A DNA stretch of 64,000 nucleotides from Streptomyces sp. NBC_01235 (GTDB lineage Bacteria; Actinomycetota; Actinomycetes; Streptomycetales; Streptomycetaceae). The first letter of the stretch is position 1; each line of letters starts with the position of its first letter. The notes below the pieces were generated by a model, which saw only the letters and a list, made by a program, of their open reading frames with translations, was not told the origin of the DNA and did not search any database. Position numbers and translations under genes: made by a program. The DNA is taken from assembly GCF_035989285.1 (NCBI RefSeq), contig NZ_CP108513.1, positions 6,882,001 to 6,946,000 on the forward strand, given 5' to 3'. Positions 18,573 through 27,203 of the stretch are shown in pieces.

Positions 18573-18720
18573 AATGCTCCGCCTACCGGGTTAGCTGTCG
18601 GGTTCGGGCGGGTAGATCGGAAGGGTTGCCCTACGGCCGCCTCCCCGAGAGGGAGTTGGGCCGATTCACCCCAAGGTCTCGGTGGGTCCCCGGCTCCGGC
18701 TGGCGCGAGCGGGCGCGTCG
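18573..18720 (-). promoter_or_regulatory. c-di-AMP (ydaO/yuaA) riboswitch
   Basis: The minus-strand leader carries hallmark segments in order: GGGACCCACCGAG, CUUGGGGUGAAUCGG, CCCGAACCCGACAGCUAA, CCCGGUAGGCGGA, then the GGAAGGAG ribosome site of the hydrolase gene. These match the actinobacterial ydaO consensus as I know it, and Streptomyces ydaO elements are known upstream of cell-wall hydrolases. Binding of c-di-AMP normally lowers expression. A 13-bp palindrome TGACC-N3-GGTCA at 18846-18858 lies farther upstream and may be a protein site. Confidence 0.88.
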
Positions 18721-18948
18721 GACTCGGCGGAGGCCGCGCGGCCCGGCGGGGTTCGCCGGTGGGGGTCGTACGGCCTGCCCGGCACGGTAGCCAACTCGTG
18801 TGGCCCGTGTGAAGGATGATGGGCGATATGCCCGATACATTTTCGTGACCAACGGTCATGATCTCGTTTCTTGACCGTCTCGGTCGCGGATCGTGATGGC
18901 GGACTCCCGGAGGGTGAGTGCGGGAGATGTTCCCGGGACGGCGGCCGG

Positions 18949-18971
18949 TTGTCAGTGGCGCCCCCTAGACT
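18949..18971 (+). promoter_or_regulatory. PafBC-type (RecA-NDp) DNA-damage promoter of pcrA
   Basis: TTGTCAGTG (18949-18957), 8-base spacer, TAGACT (18966-18971) is an exact match to the motif TTGTCRGTG-N8-TANNNT, which in mycobacteria is activated by PafBC after DNA damage. The pcrA ATG follows nine bases after the -10. Confidence 0.8.
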
Positions 18972-18980
18972 CGGAGAGCG

Positions 18981-21485
18981 ATGAGCAGCCTCTTTGACGA
19001 CAGCTTCCTGGCGGACCTCCAGGGCCCTCGTGCCCACGAGGAGGAACCCCCGCCGCCCGAGGACGATCACGGACCGGAGTCGGTTCCGGACGATCTGTTC
19101 GGCGGGAAGTTCGACGTGCCACCGGACCGGGACGCCTACTACCGCGGCGGCGCCCCGCGCCCGGCGCTGGACGCGGCGGCGCTGCTGGAGGGGCTGAACG
19201 ACAACCAGCGCGCGGCCGTCGTCCACGCCGGTACCCCCCTGCTCATCGTGGCCGGTGCCGGCTCCGGCAAGACGCGCGTGCTCACCCACCGCATCGCCCA
19301 CCTCCTCGCGGAGCGCAACGTCCACCCGGGGCAGATCCTCGCGATCACCTTCACCAACAAGGCCGCGGGCGAGATGAAGGAGCGCGTCGAGCAGCTCGTC
19401 GGCCCGCGCGCGAACGCGATGTGGGTGATGACATTCCACAGCGCGTGCGTGCGCATCCTGCGCCGGGAGAGCAAGAAGCTCGGCTTCACGTCGTCGTTCT
19501 CGATCTACGACGCCGCCGACTCCAAGCGCCTCATGGCCCTGGTCTGTCGCGACCTGGACCTCGACCCCAAGCGCTATCCGCCCAAGTCCTTCAGCGCCAA
19601 GATCAGCAACCTGAAGAACGAGCTGGTCGACGAGGAGGACTTCGCGGCCCGGGCCACCGACGGCTTCGAGAAGACCCTCGCCCAGGCCTACGCCATGTAC
19701 CAGTCGCGGCTGCGCGAGGCCAACGCCCTCGACTTCGACGACCTGATCATGACGACGGTCAACCTGCTGCGCGCCTTCCCGGACGTCGCCGAGCACTATC
19801 GCCGCCGCTTCCGCCACGTCCTGGTCGACGAGTACCAGGACACCAACCACGCCCAGTACGCCCTGGTCAGGGAGCTGGTCGGCACGTCCGAGCACCCCGT
19901 CGACGTGCCCCCCAACGAGTACGACGTACCGCCGGCCGAGCTCTGCGTCGTCGGTGACGCCGACCAGTCGATCTACGCCTTCCGGGGCGCGACGATCCGC
20001 AACATCCTCCAGTTCGAGGAGGACTACGCGGACGCGACGACGATCCTGCTGGAGCAGAACTACCGCTCCACACAGACGATCCTGTCCGCCGCCAACGCGG
20101 TCATCGAGCGCAACGAATCCCGCCGCCCCAAGAACCTGTGGACCAACGCGGGCGCGGGCGCGCGCATCACCGGCTACGTCGCCGACACCGAGCACGACGA
20201 GGCGCAGTTCGTCGCCGACGAGATAGACCGACTGACGGACGCGGGTGACGCGAAGGCCGGTGACGTCGCCGTCTTCTACCGCACCAACGCCCAGTCCCGT
20301 GTCTTCGAGGAGATCTTCATCCGGGTCGGCCTGCCCTACAAGGTCGTCGGCGGCGTCCGCTTCTACGAGCGCAAGGAGGTCCGGGACGTCCTGGCCTACC
20401 TGCGCGTCCTGGCCAACCCCGAGGACTCGGTGCCGCTGCGCCGGATCCTCAACGTGCCCAAGCGCGGTATCGGCGAGCGCGCCGAGGCGATGATCGACGC
20501 CCTCTCCCAGCGCGAGAAGATCAGCTTCGCGCAGGCGCTGCAGCGCGTCGACGAGGCGTACGGCATGGCCTCGCGGTCGACGAACGCCGTGAAGCGGTTC
20601 AACGCGCTGATGGAGGAGCTCCGCACGATCGTCGAGTCGGGCGCGGGGCCTGCGACGGTCCTGGAAGCGGTCCTCAACCAGACCGGTTACCTCGCCGAGT
20701 TGCAGAACTCCACCGACCCGCAGGACGAGACCCGCGTCGAGAACCTCCAGGAACTCGCCTCCGTCGCCTTGGAGTTCGAGCAGGAGTCCGGCGAGGAGGA
20801 GGGCGAGGGCGCGACGCCGGCCGGGCTCTCCGACTTCCTGGAGCGGGTCGCCCTGGTCGCCGACTCCGACCAGATCCCCGACGAAGAGGAGGACGGCTCG
20901 GGCGTCATCACCCTGATGACCCTGCACACCGCCAAGGGCCTCGAGTTCCCGGTCGTTTTCCTCACGGGCATGGAGGACGGCGTCTTCCCGCACATGCGCG
21001 CCCTCGGCCAGACCAAGGAGTTGGAGGAGGAGCGCCGACTCGCGTACGTGGGCATCACGCGCGCGCGTGAGCGGCTGTACCTCACCCGGTCGTCGCTGCG
21101 CAGCGCCTGGGGACAGCCCTCGTACAACCCGCCCTCCCGGTTCCTGGAGGAGATCCCGGCGACGCACGTGGACTGGAAGCGGACGGGGGCGACCGCGCCC
21201 GTGTCCTCCGGCCCGGTGTCCGGGGTGGCGTCGTCGCTGGCCTCGATGCCCTCGTCCCGATCGCGTTCCTCGGCCGCGGGCGCGTCCGGCTTCGCGACGC
21301 GCCGGACGTCGGAGAAGCCGGTGGTCGCGCTGGCCGTCGGCGACCGTGTCACGCACGACCAGTTCGGACTCGGCACGGTCGTCGGCGTGAAGGGCACGGG
21401 TGCGAACGCGGAGGCCACGGTCGACTTCGGCGACACCAAGCCGAAGCGGCTGCTGCTGCGGTACGCGCCGGTGGAGAAGCTCTAG
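18981..21485 (+). CDS. pcrA: ATP-dependent DNA helicase PcrA/UvrD
   Basis: An 834-residue superfamily 1A 3'-5' helicase for repair and replication restart. After an acidic 70-residue extension comes LNDNQRAAVVHAGTPLL (Q motif), Walker A AGAGSGKTR, motif Ia ITFTNKAAGEMKER, motif II VDEYQDTN, motif III GDADQSIYAFRGA, motif IV LEQNYRST, and motifs V/VI TLHTAKGLEFPVV and YVGITRARERL. The C-terminal 50 residues (VGDRVTHDQFGLGTVVGV) form the Tudor-like domain used by PcrA to contact RNA polymerase. The promoter matches the PafBC DNA-damage motif. A terminator follows at 21514. Confidence 0.97.
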   Translation: MSSLFDDSFLADLQGPRAHEEEPPPPEDDHGPESVPDDLFGGKFDVPPDRDAYYRGGAPRPALDAAALLEGLNDNQRAAVVHAGTPLLIVAGAGSGKTRVLTHRIAHLLAERNVHPGQILAITFTNKAAGEMKERVEQLVGPRANAMWVMTFHSACVRILRRESKKLGFTSSFSIYDAADSKRLMALVCRDLDLDPKRYPPKSFSAKISNLKNELVDEEDFAARATDGFEKTLAQAYAMYQSRLREANALDFDDLIMTTVNLLRAFPDVAEHYRRRFRHVLVDEYQDTNHAQYALVRELVGTSEHPVDVPPNEYDVPPAELCVVGDADQSIYAFRGATIRNILQFEEDYADATTILLEQNYRSTQTILSAANAVIERNESRRPKNLWTNAGAGARITGYVADTEHDEAQFVADEIDRLTDAGDAKAGDVAVFYRTNAQSRVFEEIFIRVGLPYKVVGGVRFYERKEVRDVLAYLRVLANPEDSVPLRRILNVPKRGIGERAEAMIDALSQREKISFAQALQRVDEAYGMASRSTNAVKRFNALMEELRTIVESGAGPATVLEAVLNQTGYLAELQNSTDPQDETRVENLQELASVALEFEQESGEEEGEGATPAGLSDFLERVALVADSDQIPDEEEDGSGVITLMTLHTAKGLEFPVVFLTGMEDGVFPHMRALGQTKELEEERRLAYVGITRARERLYLTRSSLRSAWGQPSYNPPSRFLEEIPATHVDWKRTGATAPVSSGPVSGVASSLASMPSSRSRSSAAGASGFATRRTSEKPVVALAVGDRVTHDQFGLGTVVGVKGTGANAEATVDFGDTKPKRLLLRYAPVEKL

Positions 21486-21513
21486 AAGCTCTAGAGGCGA
21501 TAAGACGTGAAAG

Positions 21514-21536
21514 GCCCCCGCCTCGACGGCGGGGGC
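21514..21536. terminator. Terminator between pcrA and M23 peptidase gene
   Basis: GCCCCCGCC and GGCGGGGGC arms around TCGAC, between convergent genes. Confidence 0.75.
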
Positions 21537-21565
21537 GCACAAGCGAGTTGACCGGGGCCGACGCC

Positions 21566-23083
21566 TTATGTCGGATTGAGCCCGTGGCTGCGCAGCCACG
21601 GCAGCGGGTCGATCGCGGAGCCGCCCGCGGGCCGGACCTCGAAGTGCAGGTGCGGGCCGGTGGAGTTGCCGGAGTTCCCGGAGTACGCGATCGGGTCGCC
21701 GGCCTTGACGGTCGTCCCGGAGGACGCGCGGTAGCTGGAGAGGTGGCAGTACCAGGTCTCCGTGCCGTCCTTCGCCGTCAGGATCAGCATGTTGCCGTAG
21801 GCGCTGTTCCACTGCGTCCGTACGGTGCCGTCGGTCGCCGCCATCACCGTCGTGCCGTACGAGACGGGGAAGTCGATGCCGGTGTGCTGGGACATCCAGT
21901 TGATGCCGGCCTGGCCGAAGTAGGCGCTGAGGCCGTGCTGTGCGACCGGAAGGGCGTACTTGGGGCGCAGCCGCTCCTTGCGGGCCGCCTCCGCCGCCGC
22001 CTTCTTCTTCTCGGCCTCCTGCTGTGCCTTGAGGTCGATACGTTCCTGCGTCCGGCTGGCCCGGTCGGCGAAGTCGTCGGCCCCGGCGCTGAGGGTCGCG
22101 AGCTGGGCGTCCAGCTTGTTGTTGGCGGCGGACGGTTTCACCGGCTGCGCGTCCGGGGCGGACGCCGTCGTGTCCTTGTCGTCGCCGCCGGTCAGCGTGC
22201 CGACCGAGGCCGCGGCGATGCCGGCGACCCCCATCACGCAGGCCGAGGGCACGGCGATGGTCAGCAGCGCGGAGCGCTTGGCGGGCATACGACGCCGGGA
22301 GCGGTTCGCGTTGCGGGTGGCCGCACGTCCGAGTGGGGCGGGGGCGGTCTCCTCCTGGTCGTCGAGCAGGGGGAGCGGGGCGCCGTCGGACAACTCGCCC
22401 TCGTCAGGGGCGGGTTCGTCGGACCCGAGGTGCTGGAAGGTGGCGGTGGCCTGCTGGTGGAAGGGGACCTCGGCCTGCTGCTCGTACTCGTCGGCGGCCT
22501 GAGTGCCCTCGCCGCCGTCGGAGTTCCACTGCGTGGCGTCGTACGCGCCGGTGTCGAAGGCCTGCGTGCCCCATTCCCACTGCTGGGTCCGGTCGGCCGG
22601 GCTTCCGGACTGGTCGGGCTGCAGCCAGGCGCTCGCGTCCCAGTGGCCGCTGGCATCGGGTGCCGTCGCCTGTTGCGGGATGCAGGCCGACGGCTGGTGG
22701 TGGCCGGTGGACCAGGCTGTCGCGTCGTACGCGCCGGAGTCGTAGGCGGCGTGGTGCTGGGCCGCGTACGCGTCGTAGTGCGGGATCTGGTGGCTGCCCG
22801 TGTCCAGCGACTGGTGGCCGCCGGTGTTCCACTGCGTGCTGTTGTACGCGCCGGTCGTGGTGCTCGTGGCGCCGCCCGGGAGGTCACCGAAGAGGGGGTC
22901 GGCCGCCGGGAAGTGCCCGGTGGAGTGGGCGCCGGTGTCGAAGGCGCCGGTTTCATGGCCGTGGTACGTGGTGAAGCCGTCGTACGGGGCTTCCTGGGTG
23001 CTGTACGACGCGTAGTGCGCCGAAGCGGCGTCGGAAGCCGGGGCCGGGGTGGTCATGATCCCCGACGGGTGACGGTCGTTCAC
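21566..23083 (-). CDS. M23 metallopeptidase with long repetitive N-terminus
   Basis: About 505 residues. The C-terminal LytM/M23 domain shows the zinc ligands in GINWMSQHTGIDFP (H-x3-D), and GPHLHFEVRP (HLH); it probably cleaves peptidoglycan cross-bridges outside the cell. A single membrane segment (LLTIAVPSACVMGVAGIAAA) lies near residue 265, preceded by a basic RSRRR stop-transfer, so the first 250 residues are cytoplasmic. That part is Tyr/Trp/His-rich with repeats of GAYDATQW / GAYNSTQW / GAYDATAW type. A coiled coil links the membrane to the enzyme. The GTG at 23083 (VNDRHPSG) was chosen over TTG 23104 and ATG 23056. Confidence 0.88.
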   Translation of the reverse strand: MNDRHPSGIMTTPAPASDAASAHYASYSTQEAPYDGFTTYHGHETGAFDTGAHSTGHFPAADPLFGDLPGGATSTTTGAYNSTQWNTGGHQSLDTGSHQIPHYDAYAAQHHAAYDSGAYDATAWSTGHHQPSACIPQQATAPDASGHWDASAWLQPDQSGSPADRTQQWEWGTQAFDTGAYDATQWNSDGGEGTQAADEYEQQAEVPFHQQATATFQHLGSDEPAPDEGELSDGAPLPLLDDQEETAPAPLGRAATRNANRSRRRMPAKRSALLTIAVPSACVMGVAGIAAASVGTLTGGDDKDTTASAPDAQPVKPSAANNKLDAQLATLSAGADDFADRASRTQERIDLKAQQEAEKKKAAAEAARKERLRPKYALPVAQHGLSAYFGQAGINWMSQHTGIDFPVSYGTTVMAATDGTVRTQWNSAYGNMLILTAKDGTETWYCHLSSYRASSGTTVKAGDPIAYSGNSGNSTGPHLHFEVRPAGGSAIDPLPWLRSHGLNPT

Positions 23084-23129
23084 CAACTTCTCTTTCGCCG
23101 ACAACAGGGGCTGCCAGAGCAGTGCGGCG

Positions 23130-23159
23130 ACTGTACCCGGCAGTACGCGGGCACGACAA
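23130..23159 (-). promoter_or_regulatory. Putative promoter of the M23 peptidase gene
   Basis: Minus strand: TTGTCG (23154-23159), 18-bp spacer, TACAGT (23130-23135). Confidence 0.4.
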
Positions 23160-23322
23160 TCTTCTGCAGGTTTCGCCCTCGCAGGAAAGGGGCATTCGGC
23201 CGTGTTTCGGGGGACGGCGGGCGCGGGTTTGGCCCTACGTTCGATTGGTGTTCGATGTTGGAGGGCTGTCGGACGCTTGTCGGACGTCTGTCCAGGCGCG
23301 GGTCGGGCGCGGTCGGGCGCGG

Positions 23323-24267
23323 TCAGGCCACGGTGAGGCCGTCGGCGAGTGCTCCCGCGTGCGTCGCGTCGTGTGCCGCGTCGAGGGCCTGACGTATGCC
23401 GGTTGCGACGGCCGGGTGCACGGGCAGGGCGAGGTGGCCGATCCCGGTCACCCGGACGTTCTGTGCCAGCAGGTCGGGGTGGTCGACGCAGGCGGTCTCC
23501 AGCGGGTCCATCAGGTGGTCGAGGTCGCTCCAGAAGCTGACGAAGTGCGTACGGCAGCCCGGCGCGGGCCGGGACAGTTCCTCGATCACCTCCGAGCCGG
23601 GGCGCATCTGGCGCACGATCGGGTGCGCGTTCGCCAGCGGCGCCACCCGTGTGCCGGAGTGCGGGGTGCCCAGCGTGACCAGCGTCCGGACGCGGACGTC
23701 GCCACCCAGTCGCTGCACGTAATAACGGGCGATCAGACCCCCCAGGCTGTGCCCGACCACATCCACCTGCCGACTGCCGGTGCGCTCGCAGATCTCCTCT
23801 ATGTGTCGGCCGAGCAGGTCGGCCGCCGTGCGGATGTCGCAGGTCAGCGGAGAGTAGTTGAGCGACTCCACCCGGTGCCTGCCGTGCTGGGCGAGGCTGC
23901 GGCGCAGCAGGACGAACACCGAACGGTTGTCGATGAACCCGTGCAGCAGGACCACGGGAGGCGGGGAGGCCTGGGTGGGCAGCTGGGCGGGGTCCTCGGC
24001 GCCGGCCGCCCGGGGGAGCGCGGGGCGTGCCGCGGCGCGGCGCTCCTGGGCGATGCCGGAGGGGTAGAGGAGCAGATGGCCCGCGAGGATCGCGAGGTCC
24101 AGCGCGGTCGCCTTGAGGAGGGTCACCGAGAGTCCGGCCAGTCTGCTCGGAAGGCTGGGGATGCTGGAGATGTTCGGGAGGCTCTGGATTCCCGGAAGGG
24201 TCGGCAAGCCCGGCAGCAGGCGCCGGTACAGCGGCAGGAAGGGCTGCAGTGCCCGTATGACCTTCAT
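23323..24267 (-). CDS. Alpha/beta-hydrolase lipase
   Basis: A 314-residue esterase or triacylglycerol lipase. PVVLLHGFIDNRSVF is the oxyanion-hole region, VDVVGHSLGGLIARYYV the nucleophile elbow (GHSLG), FWSDLDHLMDPLETA offers the acid, and VTGIGHLALPVHP the catalytic His. The N-terminus (LPLYRRLLPGLPTLPGIQSLPNI) is Pro/Leu-rich, then a hydrophobic segment LLKATALDLAILAGHLLLYP that may anchor it at the membrane. The ATG at 24267 has AGGAGGT seven bases before it. A 55-200 bp-distal CRP-like box is upstream. Substrate not determinable. Confidence 0.88.
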   Translation of the reverse strand: MKVIRALQPFLPLYRRLLPGLPTLPGIQSLPNISSIPSLPSRLAGLSVTLLKATALDLAILAGHLLLYPSGIAQERRAAARPALPRAAGAEDPAQLPTQASPPPVVLLHGFIDNRSVFVLLRRSLAQHGRHRVESLNYSPLTCDIRTAADLLGRHIEEICERTGSRQVDVVGHSLGGLIARYYVQRLGGDVRVRTLVTLGTPHSGTRVAPLANAHPIVRQMRPGSEVIEELSRPAPGCRTHFVSFWSDLDHLMDPLETACVDHPDLLAQNVRVTGIGHLALPVHPAVATGIRQALDAAHDATHAGALADGLTVA

Positions 24268-24780
24268 GGCCGACCTCCTGTCGGCACGCTGAGGACTTCT
24301 CTGTCCCCCGTGTGCCCTCGTGGAAGTCGCGGTCGAGGAGGTCGGTCGGGCACGAGCGGGAGGGGGCGGGTGCGGCTGTGGTGTGGGGTGCGCCGTACTG
24401 CGCACGGCTTGTGTGACACCCGTTACACCGATGACGTGACGAGAATCCCTGCCGTGTGGCGACGAGGCTCCCCGCTGTCGTGCCTTACCTGCCCTACCTG
24501 CCCATCGTGCCCTCTGATGCGCCGTACCGCCACGCCACGCGGCCCGTGGCACGGCGGTACGGCGACCTCGTCGCGGCTCCCGGTGCGACTGTTCCCCCGT
24601 GGCTCGGGGGAACAAGTGCGCGGTGAAAGTGTGTCCCTCCGTGTGATTTCCCCCTCGGTGCGCACCGTGAAACTGCCGGTTGCGGGATGCTGGCGATAAC
24701 GTTCGTTCACTTCCCCGGTCGGTCTGGCACGGGGTGTCCGTGCCGTTGAGGATGGACGTAGTCGCTTCATGGAGGCAGTG
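24268..24780. other. Divergent control region (513 bp) between lipase and icmB
   Basis: No gene seen. Contains a CRP/FNR-like palindrome at 24412-24427 and moderately lower GC than its surroundings near 24600-24720; promoters for both genes probably lie here but no clear -35/-10 pair was found. Confidence 0.5.
24412..24427. promoter_or_regulatory. CRP-like binding site
   Basis: TGTGACACCCGTTACA is TGTGA-N6-TTACA, one mismatch from the CRP consensus TGTGA-N6-TCACA. It lies 145 bp before the lipase start. Confidence 0.35.
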
Positions 24781-25197
<417 letters not shown>

Positions 25198-25233
25198 GCC
25201 GGTGGTTGTGCGGGTGGCCTGAGTGGCCGGCCT

Positions 25234-25304
25234 CTGGGGGCTCTGCCCCCAGACCCCCGTTCGGCCCTGAAGGGGCCTCGTCCTCAAACGCCGGACGGGC
25301 TGGA
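25234..25304. repeat. Streptomyces-type interspersed repeat / terminator
   Basis: GGGGGCTCTGCCCCC hairpin, then a GGCCC/GGGCC hairpin and a GGGCCTCGTCCTCAAACGCC-like segment. A related copy lies at 42078-42130. Such elements commonly follow genes in Streptomyces. Confidence 0.7.
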
Positions 25305-25333
25305 TGATGCCGGCCGCTGCTGTCATGGCCTGC

Positions 25334-25515
25334 CCCAAGCCTTCATGCGCGCTCCACATGCCTTTATGGCGCCCACAAGCCTTTACGGGGCGCTCCACAT
25401 GCCTTTATGGCGCGCCCACAAGCCTTTACGGGGCGCCCCCTAAGCCTTTGTGACGCGCCCCGTAAGCCCGCCCTTATGGCGCGCCCCCTAAGCCCTTGTG
25501 GCGCCCTCCAAGCCT
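25334..25515. repeat. Tandem array of about 20-bp units downstream of DUF5691 gene
   Basis: Nine or so degenerate units with consensus GCCTTTAYGGSGCGCYCC plus MYAA, roughly 19-26 bp each, run without gaps to the stop codon of the DUF5691 gene. Neighbouring units alternate between a TTTATGGCGC and a TTTACGGGGC form, giving a higher-order repeat of about 40 bp. No coding bias. Function unknown. Confidence 0.75.
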
Positions 25516-27132
25516 TTACGCAGCCCCCAATTCCTGGGCCATCATCGCCCTCAATCTCAGCGTTCTTCCCAGTCGTTGGAATGCCTCCGCCCAGTAGCCG
25601 AGGGCGCCTGGGTAGGCGTCCTCCGGTTCGTCCGGGACGGCGAGGAGGGCGTCGAGGCGGGCTGCCTCCGAGGTGTCGAGGCAGCGTTCGGCCAGGCCCA
25701 TCACGCCGCTGAAGCTCCAGGGGTAACTGCCCGCGTCCCGTGCGATGTTGAGGGCGTCGACCACGGCCCGGCCGAGCGGCGCGGCCCACGGTACGGCGCA
25801 GACGCCGAGCAGTTGGAACGCCTCCGACAGGCCGTGTGCCGCGATGAAACCGGCCACCCATTCGGCACGGTCGGCCACCGGAAGCGTGCTCAGCAGTTTC
25901 GCCCGCTCGGCGAGGGAGACCGCGCCCGGGCCGCCCGCACTGGGTGCCGACGGCACGCCGAGCAGCGCCCGCGACCAGTCGGCGTCCCGCTGTCGTACGG
26001 CGGCCCGGCACCATGCCGCGTGCAGCTCGTCGAGCCAGTCGTCGGCCACCGGCAGCGCCACGATCTCTTCCGGCGTACGGCCGCCCAGCCGTGCCGGCCA
26101 GGTGGCGAGCGGGGCCGCCTCCACCAGCTGGCCCAGCCACCAGGAGCGTTCGCCCCGGCCGGGCGGCGCCTTGGCCGACACGCCGTCGCGCTCCATGGCC
26201 GCGTCGCACTCGTGCGGCGCCTCCACGAAGAGCGTCGGCGTGTCCCCGGTGTGGTCGACGGCCACGCACGCGCCGGCCCGGACCGCCATCCGCGCGGCGA
26301 GTGCCGAGCCCGGCAGCGCCGACAGCAGCTCCGCGGCCGTCGCCCGCACGTTGCGGCTGCGGTCCGCCAGTGCCTGCTCCAGGAACGGCTCGTCCCGCGC
26401 GCCGAGGCCGGTGCGCAGTGAGTCGAGGAACATCAGGCGGTCCTCGGAGCGTTCCGTCGGCCAGGTGGCCGTCAGGAGTTCGCGGGCCGCGTCGGGGTCG
26501 CGGGAGCGGATCGACGCCAGGAGGGCGACCCGCTCCGCGAACAGGCCTTCCTGCCAGAGTTTTTCGGTGCGCCGGGTGTCCCCCGGGCCCGGCAGTGCCG
26601 TGCCGGCCCCCGGGGTCGCGCGCAGAGCGAACCGCCAGTCCGGGTTCAGCCGGGCCAGCCACAGGGCGCGCGGGCCGGCGAACTCCAGCGCCGCGGGCCG
26701 CAGGTCCGTACGTCCGCGTGCCGCGTCGAGCAGCGCGGGGAGGGACTCGGCGGGCGCGGCGAATCCGCGCGCGTTCGCCACCGTCAGCCACTGGGGGAGC
26801 AGTTCCATCAGGTCCGGCGCTGTGCCTCTGCGTCCTCCTCCGCCGCCGGCGCCGGGGCGGTCGGCCAGGAGCAGGGCGAGTCTGCGGGCCGCCGCGGTGG
26901 GCAGCGCCGGTCGGGGGTCCTCGGCGGCCGGCTCCAGGAGGGGCGCGGCCCGGCCCGGGCGCAGGCCGGCCCGTCGGCGTACGGTCTCCGCGGCCGCCGC
27001 GTCCAGCAGGGCGGTCGGCGCGTTCCGGCCGGGTGCGGCTCCCGGCGGCGTACGGCGGTCCGTGCCGAGGAGAGCCGCGGTGACCAGGTCCTCCCAGGCG
27101 GCGGGCGGGGGAAGGGGCGAGGTGGCGTTCAT
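25516..27132 (-). CDS. DUF5691 family protein (helical-repeat)
   Basis: A 538-residue soluble protein, no signal or membrane helix. It begins MNATSPLPPPAAWEDLVTAALLGTDRR, the usual opening of the family. Helical repeats resembling HEAT units are visible in the middle (for example RDPDAARELLTATW, and DRSRNVRATAAELLSAL). The C-terminal half is rich in Trp and Leu with no catalytic motif. The ATG at 27132 follows GAAGGGAG. The gene lies 71 bp after the SWIM gene on the same strand and is probably co-transcribed. The family is known to travel with SWIM, MoxR and VWA genes; a scaffold or adaptor role is inferred only from that. Confidence 0.85.
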   Translation of the reverse strand: MNATSPLPPPAAWEDLVTAALLGTDRRTPPGAAPGRNAPTALLDAAAAETVRRRAGLRPGRAAPLLEPAAEDPRPALPTAAARRLALLLADRPGAGGGGGRRGTAPDLMELLPQWLTVANARGFAAPAESLPALLDAARGRTDLRPAALEFAGPRALWLARLNPDWRFALRATPGAGTALPGPGDTRRTEKLWQEGLFAERVALLASIRSRDPDAARELLTATWPTERSEDRLMFLDSLRTGLGARDEPFLEQALADRSRNVRATAAELLSALPGSALAARMAVRAGACVAVDHTGDTPTLFVEAPHECDAAMERDGVSAKAPPGRGERSWWLGQLVEAAPLATWPARLGGRTPEEIVALPVADDWLDELHAAWCRAAVRQRDADWSRALLGVPSAPSAGGPGAVSLAERAKLLSTLPVADRAEWVAGFIAAHGLSEAFQLLGVCAVPWAAPLGRAVVDALNIARDAGSYPWSFSGVMGLAERCLDTSEAARLDALLAVPDEPEDAYPGALGYWAEAFQRLGRTLRLRAMMAQELGAA

Positions 27133-27144
27133 GAGACTCCCTTC

Positions 27145-27176
27145 TGTTGCCGTTGCCGTTGCCGTTGTCTTCGTTG
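27145..27176. repeat. GTTGCC hexanucleotide repeat
   Basis: About four to five GTTGCC-type units in the short gap between the SWIM and DUF5691 genes; may vary in number by slippage. Confidence 0.5.
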
Positions 27177-27203
27177 CGGGCGTTGTCCGTTGCGGGGGTT
27201 TGT

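Noticed and set aside
23084..23322. PafBC-type motif before the M23 peptidase gene
   Set aside because: The only similar string is TTGTCGGCG without a properly spaced -10.
25334..25515. CRISPR-like array
   Set aside because: Units are contiguous and degenerate, with no unique spacers and no cas genes nearby.
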